Position numbers and translations under genes: made by a program. Shown here one piece after another: positions 43,178 through 52,065 of a stretch of 64,000 nucleotides of DNA. The stretch's first letter is position 1. Each line of letters begins with the position of its first letter. The notes beneath the pieces are model-generated. The model had not been told where the DNA came from, searched no databases, and worked only from the letters and a program-made list of their open reading frames with translations. The stretch covers positions 1 through 64,000 of the forward strand of contig JAKQOH010000097.1 in the NCBI GenBank assembly GCA_029565415.1, in the 5' to 3' direction. Source of the DNA: Candidatus Rifleibacteriota bacterium. GTDB taxonomy: Bacteria; Riflebacteria; Ozemobacteria; Ozemobacterales; Ozemobacteraceae.

Positions 43178-45490
43178 TCAGGCCGTCGGTGCCGGGGCAT
43201 CGGCGGGCGGCTCCCCGTTTTCCTCGGCCGGGGCGGGCGGCTCGGTCACGTTCGAGACACCGACGCGGTTGCGGCCGGCATGTTTGGCTTCGTAGAGGGC
43301 CTCGTCGGCGATTTTCATCATCTCAACCGTCGTCTCGGCATAGTTGTAGGGCAGGGCGCTGAGACCGAGGCTGATCGTCACCCGCAGATCGCCCTTCGGC
43401 CCCTGGAAGATCGAGGACTCGACCTTCTGCCGCAGGCGCTCGGCGAACAGCCGGCCACCTTCGAGATCGGTTTCGGGAAGGATCACGCAGAACTCCTCGC
43501 CGCCATACCGGGCCGCCACGTCGGTGTCGCGGATGGTGGCCTGAACGATCTTCGCGACCTCGCGCAGCACCATGTCGCCGGTCTGATGGCCCCAGGTGTC
43601 ATTGAACTTCTTGAAATGATCTATATCGGTCATGATAAAAGAGAGCGGCTTCTCATAGCGTTTCGCCCGCCGGAACTCTTCCTCCATGCGCGACTGGAAA
43701 TGGCGGCGCACGATAAGCCCCGTCAGGCCGTCGATCGTGGCGAGGTTGAACAGCCGGGACTTCTCGATGACGACGGCGGCCTGGTTCGCCATGGTCAGGG
43801 CCATCTGGAGATCTTCATGATCGAAGGCGTCCGTCGTCTTGTTCACGATATTCATGACGCCGATCGATGTATCCCGCACCAGCAGAGGCACACACAGGAT
43901 CGAGCGCACGACGCCGGGGCTGCCATCCATATGCTCGAATTTTTTATCGATGCGCACATCGATGATCAGGCGCGGCTCACCTTTCGCGAACACTTCGCCG
44001 GCGACTCCTTCGCCGACCTTGAACTTCTCTTTGAGAGCCGGGTTCACCGATGCGGCACCCTCGACGCCAACCACGACCGCCGCTTCGACGAGGCTCTCGT
44101 ACCGTTCGTCGAGCATGAACAGCGAGCCGCGTTCGGCACCCAGGACCTGCACGCATTTGGCGAGAATCGTGTCCAGGGTCCGGTTCAGATCCCCCATGAA
44201 GTTCACGGCGTGTATGACTTCGTTGACCATCGAAAGTTCGCGGACCTTTCGTGCGAGTTCCCGGTTCCGCTGCCGGAGATCGCGGAGCTGCTGTCCGAGC
44301 CGCATCAGGGCCCACTGGACCGGCCCGAGGAACAGGAACGGAACCGTCTCGAGCACCAGATCCCATCGGAAGACGGCCACGGCGGCCAGCGGCCAGGCCA
44401 GCCACAGCGCCAGAATCGCGAGGTTGCCGGCCGTGCTGCCGGTACGCCAGATGATCCAGGCCAGCAGCAGCGCGACGCCGAGCAGCAGCACGCAGGTCCA
44501 GGGCGGCGGCATGCGCCGCAGGATCCTGCCGCTGACGATGTTGTGGACGAGATTCGCATGGATTTCCATGCCGGAAATCGCTCCATACGGGGAAAACTTC
44601 ACGTCCTCGGACGTGCCCTTGGCGCGCGTCCCGACGATCACGGCCTTGCCCCGCATCAGCCCGCTCTGGAACCGGCCTTCGAGCACCTCGTGGTAGGCGA
44701 CGTCGTCGAAATAGCCCGTCTTTCCGCCGTAGTTGAGCATCAGCGAGCTGATCGGCACCCCGGGGCGGGATCGTTCCCGTCGGGTATAGAAACCGAGCAG
44801 CCGATCGCCGATTTTCATCCCCTCCGGGATCGATTCGATGACCACATCGAGCAGGCTGGCCGCGATGACAAGGCCGAAACACCGGTAGGTCTCGTCGCCG
44901 AGTCTCTTTTCGAGGAACAGGTGGCGCATGACGCCGTCGGTGTTCGTGTCCACGTGCTCCATGTCGATGAAGCCCTCGGAAGCGACGGGGGCACGCAGCG
45001 CCGGGATAGGCCGGTCCGCCACGAGCCGCTCGATCATCTCGCACGACTCGTTGTCGAGCACCGTCTTTTTCACCATCACGAGGGGCAGCACGACGCGGCC
45101 GAACGAGGCGACGGCACGCGCGAACACGGCATCGTCTTCCGGCCCGGCCAGCGACGGCTCGCTGAACATGACGTCGAACGCCGCGACCCGCGCCCCCGCC
45201 GAGGCGAGCACGTCGAGCAGCCGGGCATGCATGGCCCGGGGCCATGGCCAGGGGCCGAGCTTCGCGATGCACTCGTCGGTGATCGAGACCAGTACGACAT
45301 TCCGGCTCGCGGGCAGTTCCCCGCGGGAGCGGAACCGGAGGTCGATGCTGCCGTTCTCGAGATCGGTAAAGTATCCGTTATAGAACAACAGGACGGAAAG
45401 CAGGCCGAACACGAGGCCCGCCAGCGCCTCGGCGCTCGTGAAGAACCGGCCCCGTCCCCGGAACGACGCGCTCAGATCAGTCATGTCCAC
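43178..45490 (-). CDS. CHASE2-GAF-GGDEF diguanylate cyclase
   Basis: A 770-residue protein: a first helix (about 22-40), a periplasmic CHASE2 domain (45-320, with VLVSITDECIAKLGPWPWPR and AFDVMFSEPS), three membrane helices (330-400), a short coiled coil, a GAF domain (about 430-590) and a GGDEF domain with GGEEF at 663-667. The I-site RDTD is at 654-657, so product inhibition is expected. The tail is Pro/Ala/Glu-rich. It shares the CHASE2 sensor type with the adenylate cyclase at 35899-37896, so the two may sense related signals through different messengers. Confidence 0.93.
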   Translation of the reverse strand: MDMTDLSASFRGRGRFFTSAEALAGLVFGLLSVLLFYNGYFTDLENGSIDLRFRSRGELPASRNVVLVSITDECIAKLGPWPWPRAMHARLLDVLASAGARVAAFDVMFSEPSLAGPEDDAVFARAVASFGRVVLPLVMVKKTVLDNESCEMIERLVADRPIPALRAPVASEGFIDMEHVDTNTDGVMRHLFLEKRLGDETYRCFGLVIAASLLDVVIESIPEGMKIGDRLLGFYTRRERSRPGVPISSLMLNYGGKTGYFDDVAYHEVLEGRFQSGLMRGKAVIVGTRAKGTSEDVKFSPYGAISGMEIHANLVHNIVSGRILRRMPPPWTCVLLLGVALLLAWIIWRTGSTAGNLAILALWLAWPLAAVAVFRWDLVLETVPFLFLGPVQWALMRLGQQLRDLRQRNRELARKVRELSMVNEVIHAVNFMGDLNRTLDTILAKCVQVLGAERGSLFMLDERYESLVEAAVVVGVEGAASVNPALKEKFKVGEGVAGEVFAKGEPRLIIDVRIDKKFEHMDGSPGVVRSILCVPLLVRDTSIGVMNIVNKTTDAFDHEDLQMALTMANQAAVVIEKSRLFNLATIDGLTGLIVRRHFQSRMEEEFRRAKRYEKPLSFIMTDIDHFKKFNDTWGHQTGDMVLREVAKIVQATIRDTDVAARYGGEEFCVILPETDLEGGRLFAERLRQKVESSIFQGPKGDLRVTISLGLSALPYNYAETTVEMMKIADEALYEAKHAGRNRVGVSNVTEPPAPAEENGEPPADAPAPTA

Positions 45491-45545
45491 CCATCATGGC
45501 GAGAGGTATCATAGTTGCTATTTCGCAAAATATATACCGACATGC

Positions 45546-45573
45546 GTAGGGGCGGGTTTCAAACCCGCCCCCA
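45546..45573. repeat. Palindrome, GGGTTTCAAACCC centre
   Basis: GTAGGGGCGGGTTTCAAACC continuing CGCCCCC, a near-perfect palindrome in the 107-base gap between the TPR gene stop (45598) and the diguanylate cyclase start (45490). Confidence 0.85.
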
Positions 45574-45597
45574 TGCATCGATACAATCCCGGCCGGA

Positions 45598-46689
45598 TCA
45601 GGCCGAAGCCGGGGCAATCTGGGCGCGCAGCTTCTTCATCTCGCGGAACGTGTCGTAAAACGCCTTGTCCGAGCGCGGGAACAGCTTCAGCGCTTCACGA
45701 TACTGGCGAATCGCCTTGTCGAACACCGCCTTGTCGCGGAACCGGTCGCCCCGCTGACGATACAGGGTCGCGAGCTTGCGCCGCGACTGGACGAACTTGT
45801 CCTCGTAGATGTTCGCGCCCGCATACGCCGGCGACAGCGGATCGGTCTGGGTGAACGACGAGTACAGGTCGAGCGCCTCTTCATACTCGGCGACGGCCTT
45901 CGACCAGACGTCGGCGGATTCGCCCTCGTCGCTCTCCTCGATCTCCTTCAGGTCTTTCTTCGTCAGCTTCGCCGCGATCTCCTGACCGATCTGGTCGATG
46001 AACGCCCGGTAAATCAGATCGTTCTCGTCGATCAGCAGCTGGGCGCGCTTCAGCAGCGCAAACGCCTGCCGGTCCCGGCCGGCCTGGGACGCCCGATGGA
46101 TGCGGGCCAGATACGGCTTCACGAGATGGCGGCGACACTCGCGGAGCACCTCGCGCACGTAAACGACATACCGGTGCTCGGCCGGCAGGCCGGCCAACGC
46201 CTTGATGGCTTCCTGATACTCGAGAATCGCCTCGCCGAAGTTCTCGGCGCGCCGGAAGTTGTCGCCCCGCTCGACCAGCGGCGTGATCTCGTCGTGGATG
46301 TGCCGGTCACGGGTCTTCACACGGGCCTTGTCCAGCATCGGCTTGATCTGCTCGAGAAACGCGACATCGTCGTCGCCGGCCAGCTCGGTGGCCATCTCGA
46401 GCTCTTCGAGAGCCCGTTCCCAGTCACGCCGCTCGTAGGCGGTCTTCCCCCACTCGAAGTGAGACCGCGCCAGCCGCGCATCGACCGCGCCGAGGTGGGC
46501 CTCGATCTCCTTGCGCAGCGCCAGATCATCGGCGGTCAGGGGCATCTCGGTGTCGTCCCCCCCGATGCGCTCGAACTCCTCGATCGCCTTGGCATAGGCC
46601 GCCTTCGCGGCACCCCAGTCCTCGGCTTCCCGACGGTTGTCCCCGTCGGCCTGCAACGCTTCGATCAACTGCCGGCTCTCGATATTCAT
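45598..46689 (-). CDS. TPR-type helical repeat protein
   Basis: A 363-residue soluble helical protein with TPR-like repeats (AAYAKAIEEFERIGG, AYERRDWERALEELEMATEL, AENFGEAILEYQEAIKALAGLP, KAIRQYREALKLFPRSDKAF). There is no signal or membrane helix. Its ATG overlaps the stop of the upstream TPR gene (ATGA). Together with the two genes before it, it forms a tightly coupled trio with one Cache-like membrane protein. Function unknown. Confidence 0.75.
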   Translation of the reverse strand: MNIESRQLIEALQADGDNRREAEDWGAAKAAYAKAIEEFERIGGDDTEMPLTADDLALRKEIEAHLGAVDARLARSHFEWGKTAYERRDWERALEELEMATELAGDDDVAFLEQIKPMLDKARVKTRDRHIHDEITPLVERGDNFRRAENFGEAILEYQEAIKALAGLPAEHRYVVYVREVLRECRRHLVKPYLARIHRASQAGRDRQAFALLKRAQLLIDENDLIYRAFIDQIGQEIAAKLTKKDLKEIEESDEGESADVWSKAVAEYEEALDLYSSFTQTDPLSPAYAGANIYEDKFVQSRRKLATLYRQRGDRFRDKAVFDKAIRQYREALKLFPRSDKAFYDTFREMKKLRAQIAPASA

Positions 46690-48542
46690 TCGTTCCCTCC
46701 TTCGCGGGTCGATGACGGTTTCGATTTTTTCGACGAACGTTCCATGCGGCGCGCCGCGGTCTGCGAGTCGAAGAACTTCAGCCCCTCGCTCTCGGTTGCA
46801 CCTGCCTGCCGGTAATCGGCGGCCGCCTGGTTGTAATCCTTCTGATGGTAATGCACGTAGCCCAGCAGCGACCGGGCATCCTGATTGTCGGGCTGGAGCG
46901 AGAGAAGCCTGTCGAGGCTCTTCTCGGCCTCGTCATACTGCTGGAGCTGGATCTGGACGAGCGCGAGTTCCCACCACAGCACCGGAACATCCGGGTGCGC
47001 ATCGGTCAGCACCTGGAAATCGTTCATCGCGAGCGCGAACCGGTTGTCGGCAATGCGCCGTTTCGCCTGGCGGAACCGGGGATCCGACTCGGGATCGAAC
47101 TCCCCCTTCGTGGCCCGCTCGGAACCGGCGCCGCCGGCTTTCGCGGAACGGGCCGGGCCCGCCCCTGCCGTCGCCGCCTTCTTCGCCGGGGAAGGCGCGT
47201 TGCGGGCCCAGGTGATGAGCCGCTGGACATCGCCTGTCCGGCGCGATTTCGGGAAACTGCGGAGGAACACCTCGCCCCACTGGGCGACGGCCGGCCGAAG
47301 GCCGATCACGGCGCGCAGGCGGATGGCCTCAAAGTAGGCGCGCTCGATATGTTTCGATTTGGGGAAGCCGGTCAGCACGCGATCATAGGTCTTGCACGCC
47401 TCGACCGGCTCGCCGAACCGCGCCGTCGCCTCGGCGATGCGCATCAGCACTTCATCCGAACCGGCAGACGAGGGATCGGCCTTGATCTTTTCCTGGTCAT
47501 GCAGGATCTGGGTCGCCAGAGCCTCCCGTTCGTCGCTGGAAAGCGGGGGCAGCGTCAGCAGATCCGAGACGTCGGGAACGGCGGCACTCCTGGCCGGACG
47601 GGCAGGCGCCGTCGGAGCCTGCGCTTCCACAGGCGCTTCCTCTTCTTCGTTGGAAGCAGCCTTGGGGGCCGGACGTTTCGGTTGTGCCGAAACGGCAGGC
47701 TGGGCAATCGGCTTCGCCGGAGCGGCGACGGGCTTGGCCGGGCTTGCGGCAGGCGCCGGCGCGACGGGGGCCGGTGCCGGGGCGGCGGTGCGTGGTTCGA
47801 CCGCCGGCCGGCGAACGGGCTCCCGAACGGGAGTCGTTGGCTGAACCGCTTCGGGTGCGGCTTTCGCCTGAGCCGCCGCGACGGTTTCGGGATCGACGCC
47901 TTCATACTGCGGCACGGGGCGGGTCGTCCGGGCAGGCGGCCTGGCCGCCGGAGCCGGACCGGGAACAGGGGCGGCCGCCACAGGCTCAGCGGGAGTCGCG
48001 GCAACGGCCGTCGCTTCCCCGGACTCGGCGGGAGGTTCCGTCGGTTCGGCCGCCCGGGCGGCCTCGGAACTCTTCAGCAGCAGCCGGGCAAGCTCGGCAT
48101 AGGCGGTGTCGCCATGATCGGCCGCAATCTGGCGGCACAGCTTCTTTACGCCCGCATGGTCTCCCAGGGCCTGACGGCACTGGGCAAGCCGGAACAGAGC
48201 CTCGGCGCGTTCCTCGTCGGCCGGCTGGCGTTCGAGAATGCCGCGATAGATCTCGACCGCCTCGGCATGCTTGCGCGACTCGATCAGGCAGTCGCCGAGC
48301 ATGAAGCTGGCGAGACTGCGCTGGGCCGCGACTTCGGAGGCATCGACGGCCTTGCGCAGATTGCGGATGGCCCCGTCGAGATCGCCGGCAGAGCGCTGTT
48401 TGATCGCTCGCTCCATGCTCTCCGTCGCGGCAGGGCCGGCAGACAGGGGGCCGGGCACGGCAAAGCCCAGGCACACCGCGAGGGCGGCGGGCAGCAGCAG
48501 GGCGCCAGCGCGGGAAAAGCGGTTGTTCCGTTCGTGATTCAT
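46686..48542 (-). CDS. Exported TPR protein with Ala/Pro-rich linker
   Basis: A 618-residue protein with an N-terminal signal (AALAVCLGFAVPGPLSA). A first TPR block (about 45-165) is followed by an Ala/Pro/Val-rich linker (about 170-335) and a second helical block (345-600), including HIERAYFEAIRLRAVIG and LALVQIQLQQYDEAEKSLDRLLSLQPDN. The linker composition suggests a flexible spacer across the envelope. Start and stop both overlap neighbours by ATGA. A non-exported form cannot be excluded. Confidence 0.72.
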   Translation of the reverse strand: MNHERNNRFSRAGALLLPAALAVCLGFAVPGPLSAGPAATESMERAIKQRSAGDLDGAIRNLRKAVDASEVAAQRSLASFMLGDCLIESRKHAEAVEIYRGILERQPADEERAEALFRLAQCRQALGDHAGVKKLCRQIAADHGDTAYAELARLLLKSSEAARAAEPTEPPAESGEATAVAATPAEPVAAAPVPGPAPAARPPARTTRPVPQYEGVDPETVAAAQAKAAPEAVQPTTPVREPVRRPAVEPRTAAPAPAPVAPAPAASPAKPVAAPAKPIAQPAVSAQPKRPAPKAASNEEEEAPVEAQAPTAPARPARSAAVPDVSDLLTLPPLSSDEREALATQILHDQEKIKADPSSAGSDEVLMRIAEATARFGEPVEACKTYDRVLTGFPKSKHIERAYFEAIRLRAVIGLRPAVAQWGEVFLRSFPKSRRTGDVQRLITWARNAPSPAKKAATAGAGPARSAKAGGAGSERATKGEFDPESDPRFRQAKRRIADNRFALAMNDFQVLTDAHPDVPVLWWELALVQIQLQQYDEAEKSLDRLLSLQPDNQDARSLLGYVHYHQKDYNQAAADYRQAGATESEGLKFFDSQTAARRMERSSKKSKPSSTREGGNE

Positions 48543-49918
48543 GCTTCGGCATCCTCTTCGAATGCGGTTTCGATCAAACCGGACAGATAAAATAATGCAC
48601 CGAGCGCCAGGGAAGCAAGCAGAACCGTCAGAAGCACGGTACGGAAGCTTCCGGGGGCCAGCTCCGATACGGGCACCAGGCAGACGACCGCCCATCCCGG
48701 CAGCCGGTGCCGTTCGTTGCCGCGCAGCGAGCGCCAGGCGGCGACATACGAAATACCGGTCAGCCGGATTTCCTGTTCGCCGGCTTCTCCCTCGAGCGCG
48801 GCCGCCACGAGCGGGTTCGTGTGACGCAGGTTGACCTGGCTGACCACGACGGACGGCCGGTGATGGCCGATGACGACCCCTTCCTCGTCGGTCACGATCA
48901 GCATCGATCCCGGCGTCAGGCGGGCGGTGTCGGCCAGATCGCCGAGGAAGCCCAGGTCGACCCTGGCGGTCAGGAGCCCCGCGGGTTCACGAGCCGCATC
49001 GCGCAGCGGCGCCCCTGCCATCCAGAGGGGGCGGCCGAGACTCTCGTCGAACAGGGCCGGACCGGCGTAAAACGGGCGGTTGCCGCGCAGACCGCGACGC
49101 CACCAGCCTCCGCCGAATGCGGTAATCCCGCCGATCTCGGAAACGCCCGTCAGTTCCTTCCCGTCGAGGCCGCGGATCGAGACAGATCGGATCAGATCAC
49201 GATCGTTCAGGGTCGCGGCAAGCAGACGGCCGCTTTCCTGCGGATCGGGAAGAATGATGCCCCCCCAGCCGAGCGCCAGATCGAGGAACCTGCCCGTCGT
49301 GATCAGGGCGGGTTCGAGACATGCGGTGAAAAACGCCGCGACATCGGCCCAGCTCGGCGTTCCAACGGCGTTTCGACCGGTCGGCACGGCCGGCGGCTCG
49401 AAGGTTTCGGGGATCGGCAGGGTCTCGAGAACCCCCAGCAGGCCCACCTCATACGCCACGCGGCGGACGGCGGCGAGGTGATACTCGAACACCGGAGCAG
49501 CCGCCTTCCAGAGCGAGACGAACTCCCGCAGCCTATCCGGTTCGGCCGGCGCGGGCCGGGCGGCGTTCGTGGAATACGCCAGATCCGAGATCGTGGTGAG
49601 AAGGGCCGAGTTTGCCCGTTCCGCCAGTTCGGATGCAGGCCCGAACCGGTGCATGCCGCGCAACTCCGGCAGGCGCGACAGCAGTTGCAGAGCGTCTGCG
49701 GCGCCGGTGAGGGCCGTACGGATCTCCGAGACGGCGAGATCGGCAGTCACCGCGACCTGCCGGCGGGCGGCCTCGTCGCGCGCGGCCCCGTCTTCCTGCA
49801 GGAAGTCCCAGGCGAGCCAGACGATCAGCACCGCCACCAGGCCGACGATGCCCTGAACGAGGGCAACGGCGCCGGCAGAGCGGCCGGAGCGGGCTTTGTT
49901 CTCGGAAGGGGGGTTCAT
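48539..49918 (-). CDS. Cache-like sensor membrane protein without output domain
   Basis: A 459-residue protein: an N-terminal membrane helix (about 18-38), a long extracytoplasmic region (40-420) and a C-terminal helix (430-450), then only an acidic stub. The extracytoplasmic part has a dCache-like pattern (LLAATLNDRDLIRSVSIRGLDGKE, GLLTARVDLGFLGDLADTARLTPGSMLIVTDEEGVVIGHH, WAVVCLVPVSE). Most such sensors end in a kinase, cyclase or methyl-acceptor; here none follows, and two TPR genes are coupled downstream instead. A GTG at 49924 is an alternative start. Confidence 0.7.
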   Translation of the reverse strand: MNPPSENKARSGRSAGAVALVQGIVGLVAVLIVWLAWDFLQEDGAARDEAARRQVAVTADLAVSEIRTALTGAADALQLLSRLPELRGMHRFGPASELAERANSALLTTISDLAYSTNAARPAPAEPDRLREFVSLWKAAAPVFEYHLAAVRRVAYEVGLLGVLETLPIPETFEPPAVPTGRNAVGTPSWADVAAFFTACLEPALITTGRFLDLALGWGGIILPDPQESGRLLAATLNDRDLIRSVSIRGLDGKELTGVSEIGGITAFGGGWWRRGLRGNRPFYAGPALFDESLGRPLWMAGAPLRDAAREPAGLLTARVDLGFLGDLADTARLTPGSMLIVTDEEGVVIGHHRPSVVVSQVNLRHTNPLVAAALEGEAGEQEIRLTGISYVAAWRSLRGNERHRLPGWAVVCLVPVSELAPGSFRTVLLTVLLASLALGALFYLSGLIETAFEEDAEA

Positions 49919-49999
49919 CTGCACTCTCAGCCTTTTACGCTTTCATGCCGATATATCGAGTAGGGCTTGTTGGAAATCGATGTAACAGGAGGTAACGCC

Positions 50000-50134
50000 A
50001 TGCTGTGCCCACAATGCAGCGCCCCGATGGTCCAGAAAACGCATGCCGGACGCCAGTCCCCGTATTTCACGCTCAACTGCACCCACTGCAAGTTCGTCAT
50101 TTTCTATCGCGGTCGGATCCAGCAGGAGGAGTGA
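50000..50134 (+). CDS. Very small zinc-ribbon protein (44 residues)
   Basis: An ideal AGGAGG (49987-49992) lies seven bases before ATG. The 44-residue product begins MLCPQCSAPMVQKTHAGRQS and has CPQC and CTHC (Cys 3, 6, 27, 30), a complete zinc-ribbon four-Cys set with a beta-hairpin in between and an acidic end. Its last 38 bases run antisense to the 3' end of the STAS gene. It is divergent from the Cache-like gene, 81 bases away. Role unknown; rubredoxin-like or nucleic-acid-binding knuckles are the usual options. Confidence 0.7.
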   Translation: MLCPQCSAPMVQKTHAGRQSPYFTLNCTHCKFVIFYRGRIQQEE

Positions 50135-50486
50135 AGGGTGCCTCGATGACGCACCGGGCAGCTTCCTCCCGGGTGTTCATCACCTTCAGCAGGCGATCCG
50201 CATTCGTCACGCGGAACACCTCGCGAACCGCGGCCGACGGCCCCGTCACGATCAGGCGGCCGCGAGCCTTTTCGAGCTGTTTGTGAAGCCCCAGCAGCAG
50301 TCCCAGGCCGGATGAATCCATGTAGGTGACGCCCCCGAGGTCGATGACCAGGTGGGCCAGTCCCGTGGACAGCGCCATCGTCACCGCTTCTTTCAGTTTG
50401 CCGAGCGTGTAGACGTCGACTTCCCCGTCGGCGGCGATCGTCACCACCCCGAGAACCTGCTCAGCAGTTATCTGCAGCCGGCTCAT
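50097..50486 (-). CDS. STAS domain protein (anti-sigma factor antagonist-like)
   Basis: A 129-residue STAS protein. VTIAADGEVDVYTLGKLKEAV and MDSSGLGLLLGL carry the fold and the phospho-acceptor Ser. It has a C-terminal extension of about 20 residues beyond the usual domain. GGGAGG precedes the ATG; an upstream in-frame ATG (50549) is rejected as it lacks a ribosome site. No kinase gene is adjacent, unlike the STAS gene at 17238-17549. Its 3' end overlaps the small zinc-ribbon gene in the opposite direction. Confidence 0.88.
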   Translation of the reverse strand: MSRLQITAEQVLGVVTIAADGEVDVYTLGKLKEAVTMALSTGLAHLVIDLGGVTYMDSSGLGLLLGLHKQLEKARGRLIVTGPSAAVREVFRVTNADRLLKVMNTREEAARCVIEAPFTPPAGSDRDRK

Positions 50487-50552
50487 ATCCAGCCTCCCAT
50501 CGCGCCCCAAGCGTACCGTACGCGCCCCCCTTTTGCAACCGCCCCGCACCTC

Positions 50553-50640
50553 GATGCTCCGGGCGCATCACGATGCGCCCCTACGCATGAAAGAGCACTC
50601 AGGCGACTGTAGGAGCGGGTTTGAAACCCGCCCCTACATC
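50553..50640. repeat. Two palindromes, CATCACGATG and GGTTTGAAACC centres
   Basis: GGGCGCATCACGATGCGCCC at 50561-50580 and GTAGGAGCGGGTTTGAAACC continuing to CTAC at 50636. The first has one mismatch at its centre and the second one mismatch in an arm. Confidence 0.85.
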
Positions 50641-50731
50641 AGATTGGCGATGTTTGCATCACGTCAAAGAGATGCGTTGACACCGGGAAAAATCCGTGGG
50701 AAACACCCATTCAACAGGCGGGGCGGCGGCG

Positions 50732-50760
50732 TTGTCAGGGGGGGGCGGGCGTGCTACACT
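50732..50760 (+). promoter_or_regulatory. Sigma-70-like promoter for the YitT-family gene
   Basis: TTGTCA (50732-50737), 17 bases consisting mostly of G, TACACT (50755-50760). It predicts a start near 50767 and a 49-base leader before GTG at 50816. The region 50640-50731 shows nothing else. Confidence 0.55.
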
Positions 50761-50815
50761 GCGACCGCTTTCCGCAGGCGATGCGGATGGCCAGCATCTT
50801 CCCGGAGGCTTTCCC

Positions 50816-51697
50816 GTGGCGCGCACAACGAACGTCCGGACGTCCGACGTCCTGCTCATCCTGTTCAGCTCGTTTCTCCTGTCGGTCGGCCTGGTCTGTT
50901 TCACGGCGCCGAACAAGATCGCCTCGGGCGGCCTGACCGGCCTCGCGACGGTCCTGTATTTCGCGATCGGCACCCCGATCGGAACGGTCGTGCTCATCGG
51001 CAACCTCATCCTGCTCGGAATCCAGGCAAAACTGGTCGGCACGGGGTCGGTCTGGAAGACGATCCTGTCGGTCGTCGTCTCGTCCGTGCTCACGGATCTG
51101 ATGATGGGCCCTCTCGCCATCGCGCCGCTCGCGAAGGATCCGCTACTGGCCTGTCTCTACGGAGGCATTCTCGGGGGAATCGGCGTCGGGCTCACGTTCC
51201 GCGCTGGGGGAACGACGGGAGGCATCGATATTGTGGCCCTGATTCTGCATCACCGCTGGCACATTCCCATCGGCGACACGATTCTGGCCGCCAACTTCCT
51301 GATCACGCTTATCGCGGGCGCCGTCTTCGGCCCCGACCTGGCGCTCTACGGCCTCATCACCGTCTTCTTCAGCGGCCGCGTCATCGACACGGTGCTCGAA
51401 GGCATGTCGGTCTATCGGTCAGTGCTGATCATCTCGAAGCAGTCCGACGAAATCTCCTGGGCCATCATCGAGGAGCTGCACCGCGGCGTGACGCGGCTGG
51501 ACGGGCTGGGCATGTACACCAGCCGACCGACCCACATCCTGCTCGTGGCCGTGCGGCGCCAGGAGATGCCGACGTTGCGCTGTCTCATCCACGAGTTCGA
51601 TCCCAACGCCTTCGTCATCGTCGGCGAGACGCGCCAGATTCTCGGAAAGGGGTTCATCGACCTCGGCGAACAGGTCCGCCGCGAATCCGCCGCCTGA
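50816..51697 (+). CDS. YitT family membrane protein (DUF161/DUF2179)
   Basis: A 293-residue protein with five or six membrane helices (VLLILFSSFLLSVGLVCF, GTVVLIGNLILLGIQ, ACLYGGILGGIGVGLTF with RAGGTTGGIDIVALIL, ILAANFLITLIAGAVFG) and a cytoplasmic DUF2179 domain at the end (ITRQ-like region, GLGMYTSRPTHILLVAVRRQEMPTLRCLIHEFDPNAFVIV). The family is widespread, probably transport-related, without a fixed substrate. GGAGG at 50804-50808 sets the GTG start; longer frames run through the promoter. No partner gene is adjacent. Confidence 0.9.
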   Translation: MARTTNVRTSDVLLILFSSFLLSVGLVCFTAPNKIASGGLTGLATVLYFAIGTPIGTVVLIGNLILLGIQAKLVGTGSVWKTILSVVVSSVLTDLMMGPLAIAPLAKDPLLACLYGGILGGIGVGLTFRAGGTTGGIDIVALILHHRWHIPIGDTILAANFLITLIAGAVFGPDLALYGLITVFFSGRVIDTVLEGMSVYRSVLIISKQSDEISWAIIEELHRGVTRLDGLGMYTSRPTHILLVAVRRQEMPTLRCLIHEFDPNAFVIVGETRQILGKGFIDLGEQVRRESAA

Positions 51698-51714
51698 CCC
51701 CGAAACGCCTCCAT

Positions 51715-52045
51715 TCCACCCCAGAGGCGCTCCGTTGAAGGAAACCTCGGGTATAGGAACGCATCCGCAGATGGAGGATGGAGGGCAGATGAACGCAGAT
51801 GAAATACCGTAGGGAACATCCGCCTGGATTCATCTGGGATTCTGTTTGCAGCGGAAAACCCATACCCTAAAGACGTTCATGTTCTCATCTGTGCCATCTG
51901 CGTCATCTGCGGATCGGTTCTCGTAACGAAATCCGCAAATCACGTCCTGAGGCACGAAGAATCCTTCACCCGTTATCCGTAGGGGCGGATCGTGATCCGC
52001 CCGGGTCGCCAAACCGCGGGCGGGTTTGAAACCCGCCCCCACAGC
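51715..52045. repeat. Composite interspersed repeat block with two palindromes
   Basis: AGAGGCGCTCCGTTGAAGGA, then AGGAACGCATCCGCAGATGG (51757), CATCTGTGCCATCTGCGTCA (51890), and palindromes GGGGCGGATCGTGATCCGCC (51982-52001) and CGGGCGGGTTTGAAACCCGC (52020-52039). It fills the 368-base gap between two convergent genes, with no gene seen. Confidence 0.85.
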
Positions 52046-52065
52046 AGATTGGGCGATATCCGGTT

